DNA of 32,960 nucleotides from Pseudomonadota bacterium (GTDB lineage Bacteria; Myxococcota_A; Bradymonadia; UBA4248), in contig JAFRYG010000033.1 of NCBI GenBank assembly GCA_017441205.1, forward strand, positions 1 to 32,960. The letters are read 5' to 3'. The notes beneath the pieces were generated by a model. That model saw only the letters and a program-made list of their open reading frames with translations. It had not been told where the DNA came from and did not search any database. The translations under genes were made by a program, and so were the position numbers. Position 1 is the stretch's first letter. Every line of letters starts with the position of its first letter. Below, piece after piece: positions 8,000-17,000 of the stretch.

Positions 8000-8470
8000 T
8001 TACAGATTAATATTTTTGAAGAGCTGAGCCATTTCGATAGCGGCGAGAGCAGCTTCAGCACCTTTGTTACCAGCTTTTGTACCGGCACGATCGATGGCTT
8101 GATCGAGCGTGTCAGCCGTGATGACGCCATAGGATATGGGCATGTGGTAATTCAGAGCGAGCTGTGCGATACCTTTGGTGCATTCGGCAGCGATGTAATC
8201 AAAGTGAGGTGTCGCGCCGCGGATGAGTGCACCCAGACACACGATGGCACTGAATTTTCCCGAAGCTGCGATTTTGTCAGCAGCGACCGGAATTTCGAAA
8301 CATCCAGGGACTTTGAAGATTTCGACATCCTCGAGATTTCCTCCATGTCGTTTGATGGTATCGAGGGCACCTTCAATGAGTCGTTCGGTAATGAAGCTGT
8401 TGAACCGGGTAACGACGACAGCAATTTTAAGATTTTGAGCGTTAAGAATGCCTTCGTGAATGACTGTCAT
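8000..8470 (-). CDS. ribH: 6,7-dimethyl-8-ribityllumazine synthase
   Basis: This enzyme condenses 5-amino-6-ribitylaminouracil with 3,4-dihydroxy-2-butanone-4-phosphate, the penultimate step of riboflavin synthesis. At 156 residues it has the usual length. Visible signatures are RFNSFI near the N-terminus, [25 protein letters not shown] with the catalytic-site histidine, [17 protein letters not shown], and GNKGAEAA near the C-terminus. It probably assembles into a pentamer or icosahedral capsid as family members do. It lies 45 bp downstream of the ribBA-like gene and 51 bp upstream of nusB, inside the rib cluster. Nothing is unusual in the sequence. Confidence 0.96.
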   Translation of the reverse strand: MTVIHEGILNAQNLKIAVVVTRFNSFITERLIEGALDTIKRHGGNLEDVEIFKVPGCFEIPVAADKIAASGKFSAIVCLGALIRGATPHFDYIAAECTKGIAQLALNYHMPISYGVITADTLDQAIDRAGTKAGNKGAEAALAAIEMAQLFKNINL

Positions 8471-8515
8471 GAGCTTGAATCCTATGTGTGAGTGTTGAAT
8501 AACGATTAATTCGGT

Positions 8516-9619
8516 TTATGGGGTATGAAGAGGAACGGTTTCGATGATTCGCAATCCAAACCCATCGAGAGCAGCCAGTTTTTTGGGGGAATCGGTGAGC
8601 AGAATCATGTCGGAAATGCCGAGTTCCCGCAAACACTGAGCGCCGGTGCCATAAAGTTTTGTATCCGGTGCGACACGATTGACAGCTTCGTCATCGGGGG
8701 CAGCTTGTCCGCTCAAAGCGGCGTCGAGTGCATCATCTTCGCGGTGGATATAGAGCAATGCGCCGCATCCATAGGTTCGGATTCTGTCGAGCGCATGCGA
8801 GAGCGCATGTCCGTCGTCGTTGAGTCCGAGCAAATCGTTCCATACGGCGCCGCTGTGAACTCTGATTAATGGCGGAACCGTGGCATTATCGAGATTCCAT
8901 GTCAGTGCCAGATGTGTTGCGCCGTCGATTTTGCTTTTGAATGAAATGGCTTTAAAGCCTTTTGCCATGCCGTCCGGCAGTATTTTTTCGTTTGTCTTGA
9001 CGACGAGGCATTCTGTTCGCAGACGATAGGCGACGAGATCTGCGATGGTCACGATGGGAATATCGTGAATCTGGGAAAATATCTCGAGATCGGGCATTCT
9101 GGCCATCGTGCCGTCATCTTTCATGATTTCGCAGATGATACCGGCCGGGACGGGACATTCGCAGAGTTTAGCGAGATCGACGCTTCCTTCGGTTTGTCCG
9201 ATTCTGACGAGTACACCACCGGGACGCGCAGCGATGGGAAAGACGTGTCCGGGGCGCGCCAGATCTTCCGCATGACAATGGGGAGAGGACGCCAGTTTCA
9301 TCGTATGAGCGCGATCTGCGGCGCTGATCCCGGTGGTGACGCCTTCTGCGGCTTCGATGCTGACGTGAAATGCCGTGTGGAAGCGACTCGTATTGTGTGC
9401 AGTCATCGGTGGAATCTGGAGTTCTTCGAGGCGTTTTTGCTGCATTGTCAGGCAAATCAGTCCTCGCCCGTATTTGGCCATGAAATTGACATCATCCGGG
9501 GTGACATCTTTGGCGAGCATGCAAAGATCCCCTTCGTTCTCGCGATGTTCGTCATCGACGAGAATAATCATTTTTCCCTGGCGCAATGTCTCAATGGCGT
9601 CATCAATAGTGGTTAACAT
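8516..9619 (-). CDS. ribBA: DHBP synthase with degenerate GTP cyclohydrolase II-like domain (RibBX-type)
   Basis: The 367-residue product starts at the ATG at 9619, which has GAGGAG 6 nt upstream; the frame is open to 9682 but that extension lacks support. Residues 1-200 are 3,4-dihydroxy-2-butanone-4-phosphate synthase: DDEHRENEGD at 22-31, GLICL, TTGISAADRA, PGHVFP at 123-128 and DDGTMARMPDL. The conserved GHTE, whose His is a metal ligand in solved structures, reads GQTE here (Gln142, codon CAA). Residues 205-367 align with GTP cyclohydrolase II (RVHS, YGTGAQCLRELG, LLTDSPKKLAALDGFGL) but lack the three zinc cysteines and the QEGRGIGL catalytic segment. Published RibBX proteins of Proteobacteria show the same loss. 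It probably supplies at most DHBP synthase activity, and even that is in question. Confidence 0.88.
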   Translation of the reverse strand: MLTTIDDAIETLRQGKMIILVDDEHRENEGDLCMLAKDVTPDDVNFMAKYGRGLICLTMQQKRLEELQIPPMTAHNTSRFHTAFHVSIEAAEGVTTGISAADRAHTMKLASSPHCHAEDLARPGHVFPIAARPGGVLVRIGQTEGSVDLAKLCECPVPAGIICEIMKDDGTMARMPDLEIFSQIHDIPIVTIADLVAYRLRTECLVVKTNEKILPDGMAKGFKAISFKSKIDGATHLALTWNLDNATVPPLIRVHSGAVWNDLLGLNDDGHALSHALDRIRTYGCGALLYIHREDDALDAALSGQAAPDDEAVNRVAPDTKLYGTGAQCLRELGISDMILLTDSPKKLAALDGFGLRIIETVPLHTP

Positions 9620-9713
9620 TCCATGCTCCTCGTGAGCATAACAAACGCGAGTATCCGCCTTTGAGAAAGATTCACCTGTCAAAAAAGCGGACTAAAAAAT
9701 ATCCGACTTCAGA

Positions 9714-10373
9714 TTAATAAAAGCCAGCTTCGCGCAATTTTTGGAGTGACAGCGAAGATGGCGCAGAATCTATATCACTTTGTTTATCGTTGTGGCAAGA
9801 GAGCAGTTTTTCGACGTATTTTCCAAGGATATCGACTTCGATATTCACGATGCGTCCCGGCTGGGTGAATGATTTTGCCAGTACTGACTGCGTATGGGGA
9901 ATCATCATGATTTCGAAGGATGCGTTGTCGACGCGATTGACGGTCAGGGATGCACCGTCGAGCGTAACGGAGCCCTTTTCGACGATATATCTGAGCAAAT
10001 TGGGGGCAGCCTGGATCGTAACGGCCAGACTGGATCCATGTGGGGTAGTGTGAGCGATGGTTCCCGTTCCATCGATATGTCCGCTCACCCAGTGTCCACC
10101 GAGTCTGTCACCGAGCTTCAGAGCGCGTTCGAGGTGAACCTCATCGCCGGGATGGAGCGTACCGAGGTTTGTTCTTGCCAGCGTTTCGGAGGATGCGTCT
10201 GCCCGGAAAGAATCGTGGTCAAATGAAATGACGGTCAGGCAAATACCGTTTACCGCAATGCTTTCGCCCAACTGATAATTCCGGAGTGAGGAGGATATGG
10301 TGAGCTGAACGCCTTCGTCTGCCGGCAGTATTCTGCGAATTTGTCCTGTAGTTTCGATGAGTCCTGTGAACAT
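9714..10373 (-). CDS. ribE: Riboflavin synthase, alpha subunit
   Basis: The product dismutates two molecules of 6,7-dimethyl-8-ribityllumazine into riboflavin and 5-amino-6-ribitylaminouracil. It has the two tandem lumazine-binding barrels of the family within 219 residues. The N-terminus MFTGLIE is the diagnostic start. GESIAVNGICLTV marks barrel 1, the junction reads GDRLGGHWVSGHIDGTG near 90-105, and KGSVTLDGASLTVN marks barrel 2. NIEVDILGKYVEKLL forms the trimerisation helix. About 20 Ser-rich residues follow. It starts 15 bp after the ribD stop, so the two are cotranscribed; the 94-bp gap to the ribBA-like gene is larger and contains a perfect TTGACA on the minus strand but no good -10. 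Confidence 0.96.
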   Translation of the reverse strand: MFTGLIETTGQIRRILPADEGVQLTISSSLRNYQLGESIAVNGICLTVISFDHDSFRADASSETLARTNLGTLHPGDEVHLERALKLGDRLGGHWVSGHIDGTGTIAHTTPHGSSLAVTIQAAPNLLRYIVEKGSVTLDGASLTVNRVDNASFEIMMIPHTQSVLAKSFTQPGRIVNIEVDILGKYVEKLLSCHNDKQSDIDSAPSSLSLQKLREAGFY

Positions 10374-10388
10374 GTCCGGAATCCGTGT

Positions 10389-11489
10389 TTATGACCATCG
10401 GAGACGTCCGGAAAGCCGGATATCGCTGCCGAGTCTGATGATTTCATTCCATGAGAACTGAGCGGCATCTGACATCTTATCGATGCCGGTTCCGGCGATG
10501 CACCCGCGTGCATGCAGACCGCCGGTGAGTTTTGGAGCCATATAGATATGAACCTGATCGATGAGATGCTGATCGAGCAGGGCACCGTGGAGTGCAGCTC
10601 CCCCTTCGCAATAAAGCGTGGTTATGGTGTATTTTTGGGCAAGAGTCTGCAGAATTTGCGTGAGATTCAGACGGTTTTCTGTTTCTTCGGCATATTCGAC
10701 ACAAACGCCGCGATCCTGCCACGGGGCAGTCTCGGCGCTATGATTTGCGGTGAACAGGATGGTTTTTTGATTCGTCGTATCAAAGACGTTGTGGGAGAGG
10801 GGAATCCTGAGGGTTCTGTCGAGAATGATGCGAATGGGCTGTTTCCAGGTTCCGTCGAGTCTGACATTGAGCTGAGGGTTATCGAGGAGAATGGTCTGTG
10901 TGCCTGCGATAATTGCGTCGTGTTTTGAACGTTCAACATGAACATCACGTCGTGCTTCGGGCCCCGTAATCCATTGTGAGGAACCGGTGGCGGTAGCGGT
11001 ATGTCCGTCGGCGGTCATGGCCCATTTTGCGGTGATGAATGGGCGATTATCCCGAGTTCGGGTGAAGAATGCCGCATTGAGTTCGAGCAATTCATTCTGG
11101 CAGACGCCGACGACGCATTCAATGCCGGCTTCCTGCAGCCGCCGTATGCCTGCCCCCCGGACGCGGGGATCTGAATCGACGGATCCGATGACACATCTTT
11201 TTATGCCGGCTTTGATGAGGGCTTCCGTGCACGGTGGGGTTCGGCCATAGTGATTGCATGGTTCAAGCGTGACGTAGATGGTGGCATCCCTGACATCGTG
11301 TCCCAGTTCCTGCGCCTGTCTGAGGGCTTCGATTTCGGCGTGAGGCATACCGGCTTTGTGGTGATATCCTCTTCCAAGTTCCTGGTCGTGCCTGACGATA
11401 ATGGCTCCCACCATGGGATTGGGATGAACTGTCCAGCCGCCTTTTGCGGCTTCGTTCATAGCCTGCTGCATCCATTCAATATCGTTCAT
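10389..11489 (-). CDS. ribD: Bifunctional riboflavin deaminase/reductase RibD
   Basis: The protein deaminates the pyrimidine product of GTP cyclohydrolase II and then reduces its ribosyl side chain. The N-terminal cytidine-deaminase-like domain (residues 1-~145) has the zinc motif HAE in GMPHAEIEA and EPCNHYGRTPPC, with both cysteines present. The C-terminal dihydrofolate-reductase-like domain has ITAKWAMTADGHTA, SQWITG, and the glycine-rich YCEGGAALHGALL. At 366 residues it is full length. The ATG has little Shine-Dalgarno complementarity. It is the first rib gene of the cluster, 90 bp after tex across two bulged-G palindromes. Both catalytic halves look functional, in contrast to the ribBA-like gene. 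Confidence 0.96.
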   Translation of the reverse strand: MNDIEWMQQAMNEAAKGGWTVHPNPMVGAIIVRHDQELGRGYHHKAGMPHAEIEALRQAQELGHDVRDATIYVTLEPCNHYGRTPPCTEALIKAGIKRCVIGSVDSDPRVRGAGIRRLQEAGIECVVGVCQNELLELNAAFFTRTRDNRPFITAKWAMTADGHTATATGSSQWITGPEARRDVHVERSKHDAIIAGTQTILLDNPQLNVRLDGTWKQPIRIILDRTLRIPLSHNVFDTTNQKTILFTANHSAETAPWQDRGVCVEYAEETENRLNLTQILQTLAQKYTITTLYCEGGAALHGALLDQHLIDQVHIYMAPKLTGGLHARGCIAGTGIDKMSDAAQFSWNEIIRLGSDIRLSGRLRWS

Positions 11490-11511
11490 ACATGCAAAAC
11501 CAAAAGAGATG

Positions 11512-11536
11512 GCCGCGCGTATGATAATAGCGCGGC
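11512..11536 (+). repeat. Bulged-G palindrome, copy 4
   Basis: Seven-bp outer stem GCCGCGC/GCGCGGC, an unpaired G at 11519 and an inner TAT/ATA around a 4-nt loop. It lies between tex and ribD, 4 bp from copy 5, in the same orientation. Confidence 0.65.
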
Positions 11537-11540
11537 GAGT

Positions 11541-11567
11541 GTCGGGCGTATGTTTACATAGCCCGAC
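11541..11567 (+). repeat. Bulged-G palindrome, copy 5
   Basis: Seven-bp outer stem GTCGGGC/GCCCGAC, an unpaired G at 11548 and inner arms TATGT/ACATA around TT. No U-tract follows on the minus strand, so it is not a canonical terminator for tex, though it could stabilise the transcript end. Confidence 0.68.
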
Positions 11568-11579
11568 GATACCATAAAA

Positions 11580-13871
11580 TTATCTTTTCAATCCGGCAAA
11601 TGGATTGTTGCTAAACTGTCTGGAATCATTTTTCTGAGGACGGTTTTTGTCATGTAACTTATTGTTATTGTTGAAAGATTTTGTTTGGTGAGCAGATTTT
11701 GCAGGCTCATCCTGGAGCCGGCAGCTCAGTGCAATGCGGTTTCGCGGCAGGTCGACGTCGATGACGCGCACGCGGATAGCATCGTTGACATTGACGACTT
11801 CGGCGGGGTTGGAGATGTAGCGGTCACAGAGGGCAGAGATGTGAACGAGGCCGTCCTGGTGGACACCGATGTCGACGAAAGCACCGAAATTCGTCACGTT
11901 TGTGACGACGCCGTCGAGTATCATACCGACCTTGAGATCTTCAATTTTTGTGACTTCGTCGTTGAATTTAGGCGGTTCAAAGACGGCACGGGGATCGCGG
12001 CCGGGTTTTTGGAGTTCCTGAACGATATCGTTGAGGGTGAGCAGACCGACATCGTCAGAGATATATTTGGAGACGTTGATTTTTGAGGCCAATGCCGGGT
12101 TTCCGACGAGTTCACGGACGGAATGGCCCATATCTTTGGCGATTTGTTCGACGAGTTTGTATCGTTCGGGGTGAACAGCCGAAGCATCGAGCGGGTTGTC
12201 ACTTTCGCGCACGCGGATGAAGCCGGCGGCCTGTTCGAAGGTTTTGGGACCGAGTCCGGAAACCTTGAGGAGTTGTGCTCTCGAATTGAAGTTGCCGTTT
12301 GTTTCGCGATGGGACACAATTTTTTTGGCCATGGAGGGGCCGATGCCAGCGACGTAGGAGAGGAGTTCAGCCGAAGCGGTATTGAGTTCGACGCCGACGC
12401 GGTTGACGCAGCTTTCGACGACTTCTTCGAGTTTTTTCTTGAGCAGCGGCTGGTAGACGTCGTGCTGATACTGTCCGACACCGATGGATTTGGGGTCGAT
12501 TTTGACGAGTTCGGCGAGTGGGTCCTGAAGTCTTCTGGCGATGGAAATGGCGCCCCGGACGGTCAGATCCAGGTCGGGAAATTCTTCGCGGGCCAGGTCT
12601 GATGCGGAATAAATACTGGCACCGGATTCAGAGACCATGACGACGTATGGGCGGATCTCTTCGGGGAGTGACTGTACGAGGTGACGGACGAAAGATTCCG
12701 TTTCGCGTCCAGCGGTTCCGTTTCCGATGGCGATGGCTCTTGCCGGATGTCGGTGGAGGAAGTCGAGCAGAATTTTTTCGGCTTCAGCCTGGTTCTTTGT
12801 TTGAGGATAAATGGTTGTATTTTCGAGGAATTTTCCTGTTTCGTCGAGGGCAACACATTTGCATCCGGTGCGGACTCCGGGGTCGATACCGATGACGGCT
12901 TTGGCGCCGAAGGGCGCAGCGAGGAGCAGTTTTTCGGCATTTTGTGCAAAGACGTCGACGGCTTCGCGATCGGCGGTTTGTTTGAGTTCGACGCGCACGT
13001 CGGATTCGATACTTGCCTGAAGCAGTCGTTCGAAAGCATCTGTACAGGCTTCGAGCAGGATCGGACCGAAGGGGGATGCCGGATTCATGTGCATGATGGA
13101 TGCGATATGATCGACGGCGTTTTCTTCGTTGATTTCGATGACAGAGCGGAGGAATCCGTCTTTTTCGCCGCGCCGGATGGCGAGAAAACTGTGCCCTTTG
13201 CAGCTTGTGACGGGAATTCTGTAATTGTAATACTGTTCGAATTTGGATCGTTCTTCGGAGGCTTTGTCCGTGCCTTCAGAAACGATTTCGCCTTGTTCCG
13301 TCATGTACTGGCGCAGGTAATCGCGAACGACGGCCTGTTCGGAAATGACTTCGGCAACGATATCTGCAGCGCCTTTGAGTGCATCCTCTTCAGATTCCAC
13401 GCCAAGTTCAGTGTTGATATAGGCGGAGGCTGCCGTTTGCGGATTCCCATCCAATGTCTGTGACAGAATGACGTTTGCCAGACCTTCGAGTCCTTTTTCG
13501 CGAGCTATCATGGCGCGAGTCCGGCGTTTTGGCTTGTAGGGCATGTACAGGTCTTCGAGCGCAGTTTTGGTTGCGGCTTCCTCGATTTGTTTTTTGAGTT
13601 CGGGCGTCATTTTGCCCTGGGTTTCGATGGCAGAAATGATGGTATTTCTGCGATCATTGAGTTCGTTGAGGTAAGTCTGCCGTTCTTCGATCGTGCGAAT
13701 CTGGACTTCATCGAGTCCGCCGGTGCGTTCTTTTCGATAGCGTGCAATGAAAGGTACAGTGGCGGATTCGTTGAGCAGTTCAATGACTGCGGCGACGGAT
13801 GCCTGCGGAATGTTGAGTTCATTGGCGATGATGGTGCTCAAATCTGTATTTGGCATTGAATTTTTATCCAT
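11580..13871 (-). CDS. tex: Tex-family RNA-binding transcription accessory protein
   Basis: The 763-residue protein has the complete Tex layout: an N-terminal helical region with PFIARYRKERTGGLDE (39-55) and LYMPYKPKRRTRA (108-120), a YqgF/RNase H-like domain from about 326 (VIGIDPGVRTG), a double helix-hairpin-helix near 503-555 (AGIGPSMAKKIVSHR and VSGLGPKTFEQAAGFIR), and an S1 RNA-binding domain at about 649-718. After S1 comes an Asn/Lys/Gln-rich tail of ~45 residues. Tex proteins bind nucleic acids and influence transcription and pathogen gene expression; the exact reaction is not settled. The ATG at 13871 is used; a second ATG is six codons in. It is followed by ribD after 90 bp. Confidence 0.95.
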   Translation of the reverse strand: MDKNSMPNTDLSTIIANELNIPQASVAAVIELLNESATVPFIARYRKERTGGLDEVQIRTIEERQTYLNELNDRRNTIISAIETQGKMTPELKKQIEEAATKTALEDLYMPYKPKRRTRAMIAREKGLEGLANVILSQTLDGNPQTAASAYINTELGVESEEDALKGAADIVAEVISEQAVVRDYLRQYMTEQGEIVSEGTDKASEERSKFEQYYNYRIPVTSCKGHSFLAIRRGEKDGFLRSVIEINEENAVDHIASIMHMNPASPFGPILLEACTDAFERLLQASIESDVRVELKQTADREAVDVFAQNAEKLLLAAPFGAKAVIGIDPGVRTGCKCVALDETGKFLENTTIYPQTKNQAEAEKILLDFLHRHPARAIAIGNGTAGRETESFVRHLVQSLPEEIRPYVVMVSESGASIYSASDLAREEFPDLDLTVRGAISIARRLQDPLAELVKIDPKSIGVGQYQHDVYQPLLKKKLEEVVESCVNRVGVELNTASAELLSYVAGIGPSMAKKIVSHRETNGNFNSRAQLLKVSGLGPKTFEQAAGFIRVRESDNPLDASAVHPERYKLVEQIAKDMGHSVRELVGNPALASKINVSKYISDDVGLLTLNDIVQELQKPGRDPRAVFEPPKFNDEVTKIEDLKVGMILDGVVTNVTNFGAFVDIGVHQDGLVHISALCDRYISNPAEVVNVNDAIRVRVIDVDLPRNRIALSCRLQDEPAKSAHQTKSFNNNNKLHDKNRPQKNDSRQFSNNPFAGLKR

Positions 13872-13977
13872 GGTTTATGTCTCTGTCATGCGTATCGTGT
13901 TGAATGGCACATGAATCCGGCAAGTCCTGACGGTAAACGAGGCGAGGACTAGGGCTCAGATATTCAGAGCGTATGTG

Positions 13978-14009
13978 AAAAAATATCGGGCTCCGGAGGG
14001 GAGCCCGAT
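13978..14009 (-). terminator. Intrinsic terminator of the RNase E/G gene
   Basis: A 10-bp stem (ATCGGGCTCC/GGAGCCCGAT) with a 5-nt loop lies 16 bp past the RNase E/G stop. On the minus strand it is followed by A and six T residues. Confidence 0.88.
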
Positions 14010-14025
14010 GTGATTTTAGAATGAA

Positions 14026-17000
14026 TTATTCTTCTTCAGGTCTGGTGCGTCGCGTCCTTCGTATTCTGGGACGCGGGCTGTCCATATTATCCTGAGTCTG
14101 AGGAATTTCCTGTGGTTGAGCGCGGATTTCGGGTTCCTGAGCTGCGGGAATTTCTTCGGCCTGCGCATGTTCAGGTGCTGAATCCAGAGTTCCGGCAGTG
14201 CGCCGCGTACGGCGTGTACGACGTTTGTTCGTGCTGACTGTCTGTTCTGATTCGGGAGCGGCAGCATTCTCAATGCTCTCATTGCTTTGCGGAGCAATTT
14301 GAGAATGGTTTTGGGGAATCGGAGCCTGAGCCGCAGCGGGCATATCCTGGTTATCGACAGCATCTGCATTTATCATACGGGTTTTGCGTACTTTGCGGGT
14401 ACTGCGTGTACCTTCGGAGGATGCAGATCTGAGCAATTCGAGAGCATCAATTCTGGGGGATTTTTCGATCTTATGATCATCCTCAGCAATTACTGGATTG
14501 ATTTCTGCTGCGGGCTGCTGCGTCGATTTGGTTTTTCGTGCTGCACGTTCCCGACGATTATGCCGGGGAACTTCGACTGCGGCTTCCTCTGCGGTGGCAG
14601 AGGAAATGACCTGATTATCCGTGACTGCGACGGGCGCGGCAGCGGATTCCACGGGGGCAGCATCCAGTCTTTCGGATTCATCCGCTTTGCGGGTCATGCG
14701 AGTTCTGCGGCTTTTGCGTGCCGTGATGTCCGGATTATCCTGGATCTGTTCCAGAGAAACATCGGCAGCTGTTTTCTGAGGGATCGGTTGATTGTTCGAT
14801 TCCTCAGCATTCTGCGCTGAATCCGAACTATCCGCACGTTCCGGAATAAAGGTGGCTTCCGGAATCGCATTTGTCTGCGGCATATCATTTTGTCCCATGG
14901 GGTGTGTACGGTGTGTACGCCGCACGCGTCGGGAATTGCTGTCGGAAACTGCAGGAGCATCGGCGATTTGAGGTTCACTGGCAGGCATTCGAGGGGCAGT
15001 TTCTGCTGGAATGGGTTCCATGGGCTGGGGATCGGGCTGTCTGTTTTCGCGATCCCGGCGTGTATGCCGAACTCTTCTCGAAATGGAGACTGCCGGCAAT
15101 TCCTGTGTGATTGCCTGCTCGAGTGATGCTTTGTTCTCAGCGGCACGTTTTGCTTCTGCATCATCACTATCACTGAGCATGGTCATTGGGGCAATGGGCA
15201 CATCACTCGTGACGACTTCTGCATTTTCACCTGCGAAAGGCGAAACTTTTCGGGACTGGTCAATCGGCTGCCGCAGCTTACGCGTTCGCGATCTTCGGTG
15301 TTCAGCTTTGTTTTCGGAATCATCCGAATACATTGAATCTGAAAGTGCATCGGCAGGTTCGGCGTGTGTGTCGTTTTCCGATTGTGCTGGGGCATCGAAA
15401 AAGAGGTCTTTGATGTCGTTCATATTCAAATCTTCGATCTGTTGTTCGAACGTTGGCTGCTGGACTGATTTGTCGGACGGTGCAGTATTTTCGGCGTGAT
15501 CACCGAAGATAGATGCGCATCGTGCAGCAATTCGGTTTTGCAGCGTTTGAATGGATTTTTCGTTTAATTTTTTAGCATTTCCCAGAGCCGCATTGCGTTC
15601 GTCGATCAGAATTCTTGCAATTTCGTCCGGACGTGGATTGGAAGATTCGTCGAAGAGGCAATTGAGGCGTGCTGTTGCATGTTTTGATGTGACCTGATTT
15701 CGGAGAGCGATGGCCCATTTATTGAGTTCCTGCTGAGGAAGCTGTGCGGTTGCCATCAGCCAGTCACTGGCTTCGAGCATACGGTCGAGCATTTCCTTTC
15801 GGGAAACATCTGTACTGCAGCCACATCCGACGAGGCATACGGCCTTGAGTACGTCGAGTACGAACAGGCGCAAGTCGGACTGGATGCCAGGGGTTTCTTT
15901 TGGGGTATGCCGCCGTCTTCCGCGGAAGCTCAGATGATGATGGATACATTCTTCATGGCGGGCTTTCTTTTCGGCCATGCGTCCTCTCATCTGATCAATC
16001 AGAATGGCGAGTACAGCCAATGCGGAGGCATTGTGAGCGCCGGTGACTTTTTTGGTATCTGCGGATGAATCTTCAGAACTATCGTCGTTGGTTTGAGCTG
16101 TATGGATAGGAGCATTCTGTGACTCAGATTCAGGTTTATTGCGGGATTCCTGTTGTGCAGCCCGTTTTGCGGCGCGTTTGCGTCTTGCTTCTTCGCTTGA
16201 GAATTCTTCGAAATCATTTGGCCGGTAGGCATTTTCGCCTTCATCGTTTGTCTGATAGGCTTCGGCGACATCGATAATGGATGCTGCATCCTGATCGGTG
16301 TTGCAGGAACGTTCCGGATGGAGCTCGCTTTCCTGTTTTTTGGTCAGCCATTCGATGGATTCGTCACCGAGAGAAATATCGCGCGATGCGACGATTTCGA
16401 TCCGGATGCCGTATTCGAGTTCGAGCTGAGCGAATTCACGTCTTCTTTCATTTTGCAGCTGCTGTGCGATATCCGGGTGGAGTTTGATGATAACGCCGCC
16501 GACTTCGCCATTGGCTGCGCGTGCGTCGATTTCACGAATCAGAGTCATGCCGATGGCATCTGCACTTGGAATGAATCCACGGCCGCCGCATGTGGGGCAT
16601 TCGAGATGTGTTCTTTGCGACAGCGCCTGACTGATGCGCTGCCGGTTAATTTCGAGCAGTCCGTTGGCGCTGATTCTTTCGACTTTGCAGCGTGCTTTGT
16701 CGCGCATCAGAGCGTTTCGCATGACGCGTTCGACGTCGCGCTGATGTTTGCCGAGGCGCATATCAATGAAATCGATGACGATGAGTCCGCCGATGTCGCG
16801 CATTCTGAGCTGACGCCCGATCTCCACTGCTGCCTCAAGATTTGTGTGGTACGCTGTCAAATCCTGCGACTCGCGCTTGGTTGAATGTGCGGAGTTAACG
16901 TCGATTGCTGTCAGAGCTTCTGTCGGATCGATGACAATGAAGCCGCCGCTTGGAAGCCTGACCGTTCGTGCGTATATGCGATCAATTTGTTTTTCGATGC

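Noticed and set aside
11490..11579. FMN riboswitch ahead of the riboflavin genes
   Set aside because: The expected conserved RFN-element words are absent; the hairpins present are the bulged-G palindromes. The gap before the ribBA-like gene (9620-9713) also shows no RFN element.
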